From: Mytilus galloprovincialis
Lineage: Eukaryota; Mollusca; Bivalvia; Mytilida; Mytilidae
DNA: 64,000 nucleotides
NCBI RefSeq assembly: GCF_965363235.1
Contig: NC_134839.1
Span: forward strand, 75,541,410-75,605,409
Direction of reading: 5' to 3'
Of this stretch, positions 43,856-54,445 are shown one piece after another. The translations under genes were made by a program, and so were the position numbers. The notes under the pieces were generated by a model. It was not told the origin of the DNA. It saw nothing but the letters and a program-made list of their open reading frames with translations, and made no database searches. How positions within the stretch are numbered: position 1 is the first letter of the stretch; each line of letters starts with the position of its first letter.

Positions 43856-45556
43856 TTAGTTTAATGGAAAACCTGGTGGTGGTACCCCCATATTAGGGTT
43901 GGGACCAAGGTTACCGTTATTTTGTCCCCATTGTGGTTTAAAGTTATTGTTTTTTGAAGGAAATCTGTCTGCAACTCTATCTGGATTTGCGAAACAATTT
44001 CTCGCAAAATGTCCCGGTTGTCCACAGTAATAGCATAATCCATTCTGTCTTGGACCCTTATGTTGGCCATCATTGGATTGAAATGGTGTCTGACTGGTTC
44101 CTGGTCTACCATATGTCTTATGCTGTAATTCTTGCTTTTTGTCTTCAAACATCTTGTTAAATAAAGATTGCAAATCCCCTTCTTTAATAGTTAGACTTTT
44201 ATTTTTGTCTTCAATCTGGCTTTCAACAGACGTTTTCTCCGCTCCCTGGTAATTGTCGGACTTTTTGTCATTATCCTTTCTAGTAATGTTTTCATTCTTT
44301 TGTCCTCCTTTCACTTGTCGTACTGCCTTCTTATTATTTTCTTCTCCTTGATTCGGATTTTTCATGGTCTCTACGTATGTAATGACTTCTTGTACTGCTT
44401 CTTCTATGGTTTCAGGATCTTTGTTTAATTCTATATGAATACGGGCCTTATAATCTATGAGTCCCAAGAGAAATCTCTGTAGTAGATCTTCTTGGCGTGT
44501 ACTTGCATATCTGTTTTTGTAGGCTTTGTCATATAGCCTTTTTAACTCTGCTGCAAATTTTTCTGGTGTCTCTCCGTTTAACTGTTTCCTTCTACTAAAT
44601 TGAAGCCGGTATGTTCTGGTGGTCTCTATGACTCCAAATCTATTTTTCAGTTCTTGTACCAACTTTTTGTAGTTCCTGATAGTCTTCTTTGGCAATTGAT
44701 CAAACGTGAAGTCTCCAGCGTCTCCTTGTAACCTGGGTAACAACTCTTGAAGTCTATCTTCCTCATTCCAAGATTTGAGTTTTGCAACTGCTTCGAATCG
44801 ATTGAACCAAACCTCCCACTTCTCTTGACCAGTAAAAGATGGAAGCTTGACGTTATGTGAACTTGACTTCTGTTTTGACTGTGTTATTTTATCGGTAGAT
44901 ACACTGCAATCAGAATCTACAGGTTCATGGCAATCTTCCTCTGAGCTGGAATCACTGGAGTAACTACTCTGTATACTTGACTTTCTAGTTGCCTTACATG
45001 TTGAGGAACTTTTTACATGTCTTGGTTTTCTCCTATGTTGTGGTTCTTCATTTGATTTGATAGTATTTGTACTGGATGGTTGAGCAATAACATTGCTACT
45101 AAAAGCAGCTTGTATCGCAAAAATAACCTGGGTAGTCATATCTTGTATGGCATTCTTAAGTGTACCATAAATGCCGGTATGTTCATTAGGTGACAAAGGA
45201 CGTGTCTCCTCCACCAAATTTTCTTTCTGTAATTTATTACTCTTTTGTCTCTTGTTGTATAACCTCGAACTTCGTCGTAAATCTAAAGTCTGAAAATTCT
45301 TTTGTATCCCACTAGTACTTGGTGTACTCTGTGGTAAATTCCTGGTGTTTGTAACCATAGTCTGTTCAGCTTGCTCGATTTCTGAGTCGGACAGATCTGT
45401 ATAGCCAGTAGCCTCTGTCTCTGTAGTATCATTTTGTCCGGTCTGATAATCATCAGTGTCGTCTGTAATGATTTCTCTTCCACTTTCATCTCCACTACCT
45501 ACTGGTGGTATATGTGTTCTTTTTTTCACCATTACTGCTACTGCTCGTACTACCAC
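43856..45556 (-). CDS. Gypsy gag
   Basis: About 566 residues. It has an acidic N-terminus, a capsid-like middle (WEVWFNRFEAVAKLKSW, RLQELLPRLQGDAGDF, RFLLGLIDYKARIHIEL) and one CCHC knuckle, CYYCGQPGHFARNC, near the end. Builds the intracellular particle and binds element RNA. Starts close to the 5' LTR. Confidence 0.9.
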   Translation of the reverse strand: MVVRAVAVMVKKRTHIPPVGSGDESGREIITDDTDDYQTGQNDTTETEATGYTDLSDSEIEQAEQTMVTNTRNLPQSTPSTSGIQKNFQTLDLRRSSRLYNKRQKSNKLQKENLVEETRPLSPNEHTGIYGTLKNAIQDMTTQVIFAIQAAFSSNVIAQPSSTNTIKSNEEPQHRRKPRHVKSSSTCKATRKSSIQSSYSSDSSSEEDCHEPVDSDCSVSTDKITQSKQKSSSHNVKLPSFTGQEKWEVWFNRFEAVAKLKSWNEEDRLQELLPRLQGDAGDFTFDQLPKKTIRNYKKLVQELKNRFGVIETTRTYRLQFSRRKQLNGETPEKFAAELKRLYDKAYKNRYASTRQEDLLQRFLLGLIDYKARIHIELNKDPETIEEAVQEVITYVETMKNPNQGEENNKKAVRQVKGGQKNENITRKDNDKKSDNYQGAEKTSVESQIEDKNKSLTIKEGDLQSLFNKMFEDKKQELQHKTYGRPGTSQTPFQSNDGQHKGPRQNGLCYYCGQPGHFARNCFANPDRVADRFPSKNNNFKPQWGQNNGNLGPNPNMGVPPPGFPLN

Positions 45557-45596
45557 TTAAAGGGTACGTATCACTAGATCCACTCAATAAATGAAT

Positions 45597-45624
45597 GAAT
45601 CCCACCGTGGATGCCAGAAAATAT
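45597..45624 (-). other. Putative primer-binding region
   Basis: Just inside the 5' LTR the minus strand reads ATATTTTC and then TGGCATCCACGGTGGG. TGG is the usual first triplet of a tRNA-primed site. The tRNA cannot be named from sequence alone. Confidence 0.45.
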
Positions 45625-48045
45625 GTAGCGGGTCAATTGGCGAAAAGGGCAGAAACACATACACCGAAAACTTTGGATATAAAATCCCGACGTATTAAAT
45701 CAAAACCTCTGGCAACACCCTAACAATGAACTGAAAGAAGGGGTTCTTGATACTGACAGCAAACAATTCATATTTAAAGTTGCAAATACTTTATTTCTGA
45801 CAAAAGTATATATATATATAGCATAACAATAACATAACAGTGACATATATTTGAGATCACAATTTTAGTCAAGCTCAAGACCAATAAGAAAAACAACTTG
45901 CAAATTTATCAATAATAAGTACACCTTTAAGTGAATTTCCAGACAAATATTGCCTAGGGTATCTTTTCAAAGGTTGATCAAAAATACTAAAACTACTCAT
46001 AAAGAGTATAACTACTGTAACATTAACTGCTATGATGTTCTCTCGTTTGTTGAGAATAAGAGCAGATATGGACAAAAATATTATAAGTACTCATGTATTA
46101 AAAGTACATCTGACCTCACGCTAATTATACTGGGACGTAATTCATGAAAATAAATATTATAAGAACTAGAATTTTGCTTAAACAGTGTAATTGCTTCCAC
46201 AGGCTAACACTATAGTCTAGATTTCCAAACTTGGTTATCACAAAGTTTACTTATGGGCAATTATGTGACTTATTGAATGCTTTTAATAATGGCAAGAGTT
46301 TAGTAGAGACTTTGTATTAGCTTCCTTTCACTAAGAACGTAAGTCTCATTTTAAATGATACAGTTTAGTAGAGACTTTGTATTAGCTTCCTTTTGCTAAA
46401 ACGTAAGTCTTATGTTTCCTTGACCTTTATTCTAAACAGTGAATTTTAGTGAAGTTAAAATCGAGAACTATAATTTTATTGCAATAATGTTTGTTGAGAC
46501 ATTGTTTTAGTATCCTTTGGCTAAAAGCGATTGTCTCAAAAGTGACCAGAAGAAAATGACAAAATATGGCAAGAAGTACAATTATCTATTTTACTAACAA
46601 TGTTCCTTTAAAGTTTTGACTGACTATACATGTATAGATATTTGATTACAAAAATGATGTCTTGAATTATTATACAAAATAATTGACTAACTGTTTTGGT
46701 CTTTTAACCAAATATATGGAAGATTTGTACTAGTTTCCTTCACTAGTAATGTGTATTTCTATGTTTATCTCATTGTCTGAAAACCCTATTAGAACCCTTA
46801 ACTAGTGCAAAAGACTTAAATTTACTGAATCACCCTTTATAAGTGACATGAAAATTCTATATAAGTATTGTCAAAATTGTTCCGTTAAGTTACATGAAAA
46901 CTTCAGACAGTGATTCGGCAAAAAGTATTATTAACGTACGAAATTTCTCATCAGAAAAATATGTATACGTAAATTCTATGGTTTATGTATTGTAATTCAA
47001 TTTAAACCATTATTATTAAACAAAGACAAATTCTCATAATTTTCCTAGATTCCTCAAGTTTTCCGTGAAATTTTGGTAAAATATTTGCGTAAATCGTTTT
47101 TAAACAATTATGTGCACTTTAAAATGTTAAAAACTTTACAAAAGTAAAGTAAATCTATTATTCTTACTTTCAAAACGAATATCTCCTTATTATTTTAGTA
47201 ACGTCTTAGCCAGAATGACGTCAGACTCGCGTTTTGGGGTTTTATACTTGTACTTAAAAATAGTGCAAGTTTTGTGCAGTTTTCGTGCAGTTTCTGTGCG
47301 ATTTTCTACCGCGCAACTGCAAGATTAACAGTAAACCAATGGAAATCATTTGCGGCATTTCTCACTTCGGCCGTTGTGAAATGTTTAAATTTATTAAATA
47401 GATATACAAAAATCATTCTCAAGCGACTTTATATTTGCTAAAATGTTTGTTCCGTAAATAGAATATAATAATAAAATTTCTTTCGATAAGCTAAAAATAC
47501 TCGTGACCTTCCGTAATCGTTCGACCAATGAAAACGCTTCATTACCGTTAACTGAAGATGGCGCTGAAAGGAAGCCAGGTGCTTGTCTGTCAACGAATTT
47601 CGACAAGTTATGTAGTTAAACAAAATGTTCTGACATAAAACTTGTAATTCCCTATACCGAAATGACTTGAGGAAACTGTACAGATAAGTAAGTTCACATG
47701 ACACAATCAAAAATGTACATACGAGTAAAAACAACACTCGGTTCAATGAAAGTAAATAAATACGGGGATCGTCTCATAACAGTAAATAACAGATTCCATA
47801 GTAAACAGTAGATACAATATTCTATAATAAAATGACTGCATTATAACCTATTCTGTCAGTTATTAGTTATTTGAATCTGAATAAAAATTATAGAAATAAT
47901 CCTAAAAATGGAATGCACTGATTCTATCTTTGTCTCTGAATAAGTAGAGTGAAATTTAGAATTGAACAGCATACAATTATTCACATTTGAAGTTTTAAGA
48001 AAAGTAGTTATTATAAGTACAATTGATAAATGGTACCCGTCACAA
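45625..48045 (-). repeat. 5' LTR of the Gypsy-type element
   Basis: 2,421 bp partner of 34961-37385. A TA microsatellite inside differs in length between the two LTRs, as expected for a fast-changing tract. Promoter and polyadenylation signals should lie here; I do not single them out. Confidence 0.9.
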
Positions 48046-48050
48046 TACAC

Positions 48051-48121
48051 ACGTATTAAAAGTTGCCTATTACCAGTATAGACAGCAATACGGAGAGCAT
48101 CCTTATCATGGAAATGAGTAA
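48051..48121 (+). CDS. P2X7-like gene exon 2, second piece and stop
   Basis: Directly beyond the element's second target duplication the host frame continues HVLKVAYYQYRQQYGEHPY and then stops at TAA (48119-48121). VL-x-x-AYYQYRQQYG is the expected continuation of the P2X7-type domain, so the host exon was intact here before the retroelement landed. Confidence 0.85.
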
Positions 48122-49190
48122 GAATTTCAGTCGTGAATTTCAACATCAATATCTATATTGGTTTATTTTTAAAATCTATTTAAATCTTGAGTCAATGCTC
48201 TGTGTTGAAGGCTGTGCAGCAAATTCAATCTATAAATGCTTAAATTTAGTATGTGAAGTCTTGGCTAGTGTGCTTTGGATGGCAATCATACTATGTTATC
48301 TCATTGAAAAATGCAACACCTACTTTTTTATACATAGTTACTTGTCTAATTGTACCATATGTCCAAAATTGATTTTTGTTCTCGAACTTTATTACGCCTC
48401 AACCAAATGTTATGAAACTTGTACACAATACTTATATTCACAAACCTTTATATATTAATATATTCAAGCATGACATTATCTTTGTTCATGGTTATATTCC
48501 CCATTTATTATTCAAAAGTGAATATATATAAATTTTAAATGGATAAAAATATTAAATTTTGCAACTAATCTTGTCCTGAATATGCTTGAAATATTTACTG
48601 CTGGAGATTATTAAAAGAACATATTTTATAATTTCAGGAGAAATCGTTATACAGAATATAGACAATTTTTACGGTGGTGTTGGCAGTTCCTAGGGAAAGA
48701 GGTCCGTGTGGTTATTCCATCTTGTGTGCTTTTTTTTTTATTGTTACTCTCCTTGATTTACATATTCTCTCTCAAATCAGACTTCTTAAAAAAAAAACCA
48801 AAAAAAAAAAAAAACAATGAAGCGCCTTTCTAGATTTACCTTCATTAGGAATGCTCATAGCCGAATATGTGAAAGCCGGGGAGGATGTATAAGGACCGAA
48901 AACGTTGAAGAACTACAAACTTTTGCCATATAGTTTCTCACCATGATGGCTATGTAAGAAGTAAAGCTATGTTGTACCATTAAAAAACAATATTTAATAA
49001 ATTTTCCACAAAGAGTGATTCATTTGCATGATAACGAAACAACTAAACATTTTTTAAATATTCTTATACAGCTTAAGTTTGGGATTCATACTCTTTCTAA
49101 AATAAAACTAAGGATTCAGGAAGATGCAAAACTTAATTTACGTTACACTTTATAATTAAAACATTGGTTGTGTTACGCGTTTATTACATC
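48122..49190. other. Intergenic between the P2X7-like gene and gene B
   Basis: Contains a diverged R1-like fragment at 48825-48930 (GAAGCGCCTTTCTAGATTTA, then TTCATTAGGAATGCTCATAG). Otherwise no gene or element is recognised. Confidence 0.5.
49180..49185 (-). terminator. Possible poly(A) signal of gene B
   Basis: AATAAA on the minus strand, 168 bases beyond the gene B stop codon. Support is by position only. Confidence 0.35.
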
Positions 49191-49352
49191 TCAAGATAAC
49201 ATTCATTATTGCTCGTATCTTTCTAGTGTGGCGGCGTTTGATAACAAAAGACCTCCGACAATTGAGTATTGACTGTCTGTCTTCGAATGGGCTGACTTAC
49301 AATTAGATAAACAGTGTGCTACTGGATCATCCTGATCTACACAAGCTTCAAA

Positions 49353-49935
49353 TCATTTCAAATCACTGCTATTGGTAATTTTAACAGCATCTATTTTGAT
49401 GTTTGGTTTAGATGAGTTTTCTTCAGTGTCCGATCGATTTTGAAGAAGGGGCAACATATCTAGATTGAATTCAACTTTCGTTATTTCTGTGTAGGTTTTG
49501 GTATTTGTGTCTGTTGAAAAGCATAATATTGCATTTGGTGATCCTCCCATTGTTCTGTTTATTTGAACCTGGAAAGTTAACGCATTTTCACTTGAGACTG
49601 ACAAGAAAAGCATCCACAAATGAGCACCATTGCCTGGTTTTAATCCAATGCATCCTGCCGGACGTATCTTGAATCGTTGGTATGGTGTTAAAAATAAATT
49701 CTCTGATTTATGAATAAGAAAGTGTCCTTCTTGTTGTTTTATATTTATCAGCACTTTGGTCTGGTCTGAGCGACAACAATTAACCCTTAGCCGTAATGTT
49801 GATGAATTTCTCTTCAGAAAATGAACTAAAATGTTACATAATATTCTACTGCCATAAAACAAATTCAATTCATTTGTCAACTTTATCTTAGTGATTTTGT
49901 TTTCTTTTATCTTAAGTACTGCTGCAAATGATACT
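49353..49935 (-). CDS. Gene B exon 4 (UPA-like module and stop)
   Basis: Acceptor TTTACAG. One base completes Gly, then VSFAAVLKIKENKITK and 193 codons in all before TGA. Includes LNLFYGSRILCNILV, FLTPYQRFKIRPAG, LKPG, FQVQINRTMGGSPNA and TKVEFNLDMLP. It is clearly related to the A-type last exons but forms its own subtype, shared with the remnant at 7423. Confidence 0.8.
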
Positions 49936-52900
49936 CTGTAAAAAAGTAATAAAGAAGATCAGTTATAATGGTCAAACACGAAACATACAAAAAAAAAGAT
50001 ATTCAAGCATAAACTAGAGTAAAAGCATGCACTCTGTTTAAGTCTACTAACTTTCTTTTTAAATTGAGTGTGTGAATTAATGATTTCATTCGACATTTCC
50101 ATCAATCTCCTCTTTATTTGTATATCTAAATACAAATTTGTCGTTTGTTTTTTGTTGCACTTCAGTGTTTCTGTTGTTTTGTTGTTTTTCTTTTCTAGTT
50201 GATGTGTTTCCCTCGATATAAGTTTGCAACCTGGATTGTTTTCTCTCAATCGAATTATGCCAGCGAAATACTGCTGGAGCCTTTATATAGTACAACATAT
50301 TTTAAAATAGGTTTTATTGGATCAATTACTTTAGTTTGTTTAATAAATTTCTTGCAAACCATGAAAAAGACTTTCAGAACCAAGCATATTACCGTTTGTG
50401 TTCTTGTCAAATATAGTTAATTATTAAACGTGTTGTTTTCCATGTTTTACATCACTTGGTCGATACCTCTGCTGGTGGACTATCAGTCCTCGAGGGTCTC
50501 ATCAGCTCAGTAATCAGTAACAAAATTTTCTAAAATTGTCCGTTTATAGATTTTGAAATTATCAAGAAACTAAGATTGCAACTCCCTCAGGCAAAGTTGA
50601 CTTTAGGTGAATTTGGCTATCAATTTTAGGTATTTTTGTCATATAGCTCTTCAACGGTTTCGGTACTTATACATCCTCGGATTTCAAATGTTTGGCTTTG
50701 AGCGTTCCTGGTGAAGGTACATCCAGAAAAGCGCTTCGGACGCATTGAAGTTATTAAACGTGTTGTTTTCATTTTTTATTGTACTGTTTTTACATTTTCG
50801 TCCTTTGGTTTATTAAAAAAATTGTCTCATTGGCAATTATATCATAAAAGTTTGAGAATCATAGAATCTTACTTAAGTCTGAAACTTTAAATGTTCGTGG
50901 TGATAAAGTACACAACATTTGAATAAAGTTATTATAGAAATCATAAATACCCGTCATATCCATGTAGAGAACCACTGTAAATATCATCTGCACTCTTCTG
51001 CCGGGACTCAACAGTAGAAGCTGATCCATCTTTGTAACCAACCAATATAATTTCAATTTGTGACTTATTCTGAGGCTTAAGAGGAATGTTGGTGAGGGAT
51101 ACCACTACCTTTATCGGTTTTAAGAATTTCGACTTATCATATTCAAAGTTGACTTTGTTGCTCACATGTTTGACATGTCGTGTAGATGTGTGAATAGTTC
51201 TGGAAAACTCAACGTCTGGGGTGTGTACCTTAAACAATTCAAGTACAAAATGTTCAGTTATTTGCCAAAGATGCATATAAGATACTATTGAGCAAAATAT
51301 GTTCATGAACAAAAAAATTAGATTATGTATCATCAATATTATGTTGTGAGCTTTTGTTTTTAGATCATTTAACCATACACATACCATTGCTTTCTTAAAG
51401 GAGTAGGTTAAGTAAGACCACGTTTTGGCCCCAAAATATATTGTTAAAATGTAAACTTTGAGTTATTTATTGGAAACTAAATTGCTTTTGCTACATAAAT
51501 ACGGGCAGTTTTTGACAATACAATGTACATATATCGGGTACTAGCATCATTAAGTCATGCTAAATTACTGAAATCTTTATCATTAAATTTTTTTTAGACG
51601 GTTTCCGTCTTAAATGAAAGTGGCTGCATTTGTGTTCATTCGTTATATTGAAATGTAAGTTGTATTTGATGATAATACATAACATATATAAAGGTTGAGG
51701 ATGAACACGGATGCGGCCACTTTCATTTTTGACAAAAACCATCTGAAAAGTTACATTTTTGGCATATTTGATAGATTTTTCATATTTAAGCTAGAATCGG
51801 AGCGTTTTAAATGAGTAAATCAGTTAAAATCTTTAAAATAAACTAATTGAATCAACTGAAATAGACACTTAAGTGTTTAAAAAGTGTCTAAAATCGTTCG
51901 TCAGATGAACTTGAAATTTGAGGCCAAAATCGGCCCTTAACGGACCTACTCCTTTGTTACTGATAGTCTTTCCAGAAATTAAATTCAGATTTATTAAATT
52001 GGGTTTACATTTATGGTTTTCTACATTAAGTACAATCATAATTATGCCTCATTCAATGTACGGATGTGTGTCTGATTACATTAATAATTCAGAAAACAAC
52101 GCATCTGATGGAAAGGTTTTAAAAAGTAAACATTTAATGACTCACATTCAATACTAACCGTATACCTAAAGTTTTCATTTGATTTTACACAATCTTTATC
52201 AAACTTTAAAATAGACGAGCAGCTATCCCCAATTTCTATTTCAGTTCCCAATGGATTGATAATCACATTCATCCGCTTTGACTGAATAACTATTCCAAAA
52301 CTGTTAAGTTGACAGCAGTAGAATTCAGCAAAACCATCCTAAATATAAATATATGTTATATGAGTTAGGGTGAGGGCATCAGAGGTATTATACTAGCCAT
52401 GTTTTGCCTGGAACAACAAGACATATGTCCATTTTCAAATTAAACTTTGAACTGAAAATAACCATTAGATAAAAAATAAGATGTGATATGATAACCATGA
52501 GACAGCTCAGCATCCAAGACTCGATGAGTAAAAAGTAAACAATTATAGGTCAAAGTACGGCCTTCAACACGGAGTCTCGGCTCACACCGAACAGCAAAAT
52601 ATTAAATGGCTACAAAATGAATAGTGTAAAGCAATTCAAATAGGAAAACCAACGGTCTAATCTATATAAAAAATACTTTGATACTCGATTTTGTTTGATA
52701 ATATTTAACAATGGAAGAACTAAATTATTTCATATTTTATAAAACTCAAATAAAAAAAACCCCTAAAACTATCAAAGCAAAACAAACAAAAGCATAAACA
52801 AATAATGCCAAAACATGGCAAGTAAAACAAAACATACCGTTCTAAATCTTATAACATTCTTACAGAATTTATTTTGTTTTTAATATTGAAAAAAGTGAAT

Positions 52901-54057
52901 TACAAAAATCTTTAATAAACATGTTTTTTTTTATTAAAATAGACAAATCGTTTTTGGAGGATAATACATGTAACTCCAAAAAGATAGTTTAAATAACATT
53001 ACATTTTGGGAATGTTCTATTAAATTATAAATGATAATATCTTTCGATTTATTAGAGAATTAAAGATAAAAAGCATAACTTACAGTAGATTAATTTTAAA
53101 ATACTTCATGAAAAATAAATTCACAATTTCTTAGCACCTAGAATATAAACAACTATCTAAGTTGTTTAAAATTTGTTGCTGTTCAAATTGTATAAGGCAA
53201 ATAACCAAACAATTTTTTAATCGATTACTGAACACATTTCATAAAATGAATGAAAATGTTGTGGTCATTGCATTGTATTCTATTTTTGAAATTTAATCAT
53301 ATCATTTTGTTTTGATTCATGACAATGTTTGATCATTCAATATGACTTTCTTCAATTGCCCTTTTAACTAGTTTTATACTTGTATAGATGTTAGTGAAAC
53401 GTTAATATTTTCATAGTTTAATTTTCAATTGAATCAACAGCTTCAAGAACAACTTATTACGATAAATCTAAACAATAAATGCTAAACTATAAACAGGAGG
53501 ACATTTGGGTATATTTCAGTAAGACATTAACCAAACTATTCAAAGACAACAAAATACTATTATAAGTATAGGTATGTAGCAAAATTTACCTTAACCGTGG
53601 CTGGAAGCATTTTCCATACTAATCCGTCATTTATCCAAGCAAAAGCCTCGTAAAATTGACTCCCAGTTTTTTCAACGAAAGTATTTATGATGTTGACACT
53701 AAAACACACTTTGTCATTAAACTGGGAGGGTACATTGAATTTATCTAATTGTTCCTTCTGAATTTTAACACAAGTGTTTCCTGTTTCTCCTTTCTGTCGT
53801 TGAACAGTTCTGAAGATATCAGACACAAATATTGACTCCAAAGGAAGGTTTAGGAATTTGAGTGAATTATTTTTCTCATCTGCTGTCAATTTGGTGGTTA
53901 TAAATCCATTTAAAATACTATATAAACTGCTTGGACCTGTAATACTAACATCATTTCCCAAGTTGATATTACATGTAGTAGTGCATGTTGTAGGTTCTGA
54001 ATCATCTTGTTCAAAGTCGGATGAATAGCAGTCATCACTTGAGTTTCTATCTTCCAT
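49353..54057 (-). CDS. Gene B: intact ZU5-ZU5-UPA-like gene, four exons
   Basis: Exons 54057-53590, 52338-52159, 51228-50951 and 49935-49353 join in phase to 1509 nt, 502 residues plus stop, with no internal stop. The layout is a Ser/Asp-rich N-terminus, a first ZU5-like module, a second ZU5-like module and a UPA-like module. Exon number and phases match gene A apart from A's extra 5' exon. PIDD1, ankyrins, UNC5 and the NLRP1/CARD8 FIIND use such modules for scaffolding, autoinhibition or self-cleavage. Here the first module has EFYCC where gene A has EFSCD, so the Phe-Ser scissile pair is absent. No death domain is seen. Cytoplasmic location is likely (no signal or membrane segment). Family assignment is inference. 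Confidence 0.7.
50145..50260 (+). repeat. Interspersed repeat R6 fragment
   Basis: GTTGATGTGTTTCCCTCGAT and AAGTTTGCAACCTGGATTG parallel GCGTTTCCCTCGGTTTTAG and TTACCCCGATTTTG at 27175-27220. In gene B intron 3. Confidence 0.5.
50636..50760 (+). repeat. R1-like / SINE-like fragment
   Basis: CTCTTCAACGGTTTCGG, GAGCGTTCCTGGTGAAGG and GCGCTTCGGACGCATTG. The same core is seen diverged at 5425-5500, 48825-48930 and 63630-63745. In gene B intron 3. Confidence 0.6.
50951..51228 (-). CDS. Gene B exon 3
   Basis: Ninety-two codons plus two bases. Acceptor TTTAAG, donor GG/GTATTT (phase 2). Begins VHTPDVEFSRTIHTS; contains FLKPIKVVVSLTNI, IEIILVGYKDGS and DIYSGSLHGYDG. The open frame continues upstream of the acceptor, but homology to gene A exon 4 begins exactly at VHTPD. 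Confidence 0.75.
51399..51953. mobile_element. MITE with AGGAGTAGGT termini
   Basis: AGGAGTAGGTTAAG at the left and, inverted, AGGAGTAGGTCCGTTAAG at the right, with GTTTTGGCC and GATTTTGGCC just inside both ends. About 555 bp with no transposase frame. It also contains an inner inverted pair (AATGAAAGTGGCTGCAT at 51615 and ATGCGGCCACTTTCATT at 51711). No clear target duplication. In gene B intron 2. Confidence 0.75.
52159..52338 (-). CDS. Gene B exon 2
   Basis: Exactly 60 codons, like its gene A counterpart. Acceptor ATTTAG, donor ACG/GTTAGT, phase 0. Begins DGFAEFYCCQLNSFGIVI and continues INPLGTEIEIGDSCS, LKFDKDCVKSNENFRYT. Confidence 0.75.
52480..52660 (+). repeat. Interspersed repeat R4, diverged copy
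   Basis: AGATGTGATATGATAACC, AATTATAGGTCAAAGTACGG, CCTTCAACACGGAG and AAGCAATTCAAATAGG. In gene B intron 1. Confidence 0.7.
52661..53589 (-). other. Gene B intron 1, remainder
   Basis: AT-rich intron sequence. No element, frame or repeat recognised beyond the R4 copy. Confidence 0.5.
53590..54057 (-). CDS. Gene B exon 1
   Basis: True ATG at 54057 (MEDRNSSDDCYSSDFEQDD). 156 codons, donor AAG/GTAAAT, phase 0. Matches gene A exon 2 from the GNDV turn on: TADEKNNSLKFLNLP, IFVSDIFRTVQ, EAFAWINDGLVWKMLPATVK. No in-frame exon corresponding to gene A exon 1 was found upstream. Confidence 0.75.
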
Positions 54058-54445
54058 TCCAATTGTTCTTATCTTTTATCAAAATAAAGGAATGCAGTAA
54101 GATTGACAATGAACAAACTTTTTATACATGTAAGATCCATATACAAATATATGAACATATATTCTAGATTATCATATGGTATATAACAATAAGAAAACTC
54201 ATATAGTAATGTAAGCTATTATAATGAATAAATATAATAACAAAAGGCCCCTGCCAGAATGACAAAATTTGGTAAAAAACCAAATGAGAATTAAAAACTA
54301 ATTGTTCAAAGAACAATTGAAGGTCTTTCCATCCCCAAATGATCATATTTTGATACGAGATTATCAAAAGCTAGTTTAAATAGTCATATGTGGTGTCAGA
54401 CGATAGCTTACTTGAAGCGTGTCCCAAAAATGTATGATTTGTATA

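Larger units (their letters stand above)
34961..48045 (-). mobile_element. Gypsy-type LTR retroelement, whole-looking, young
   Basis: 13,085 bp on the minus strand. It is bounded by 2.4 kb LTRs with only about ten differences between them, which implies a recent insertion (under about half a percent divergence). A 5-bp target duplication ATACA flanks it. Order: 5' LTR, gag with a CCHC knuckle, protease, pol (RT, RNase H, integrase), an extra ORF, a purine tract and the 3' LTR. RNase H lies before integrase, which fixes the Gypsy/Metaviridae class. The frames are long and it looks whole. Confidence 0.9.
32201..48121 (+). pseudogene. P2X7-type cytoplasmic-domain gene, split by a Gypsy insertion
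   Basis: Two plus-strand exons: 32201-32480, and a second exon now in two pieces (34810-34960 and 48051-48121) around an LTR element. Exon 1 ends with TG and exon 2 begins with G, giving the Trp of the W-C-x-C-G-x-C motif. Many bivalve and cnidarian proteins carry this zinc-binding domain, named for the P2X7 C-terminus, without the channel. It is often paired with an acidic N-terminus and a YQFEP-type motif, as here. No membrane segment is seen. The gene is not functional as it stands: there is an apparent one-base frameshift after YQFEP, and the retroelement insertion. Confidence 0.75.
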
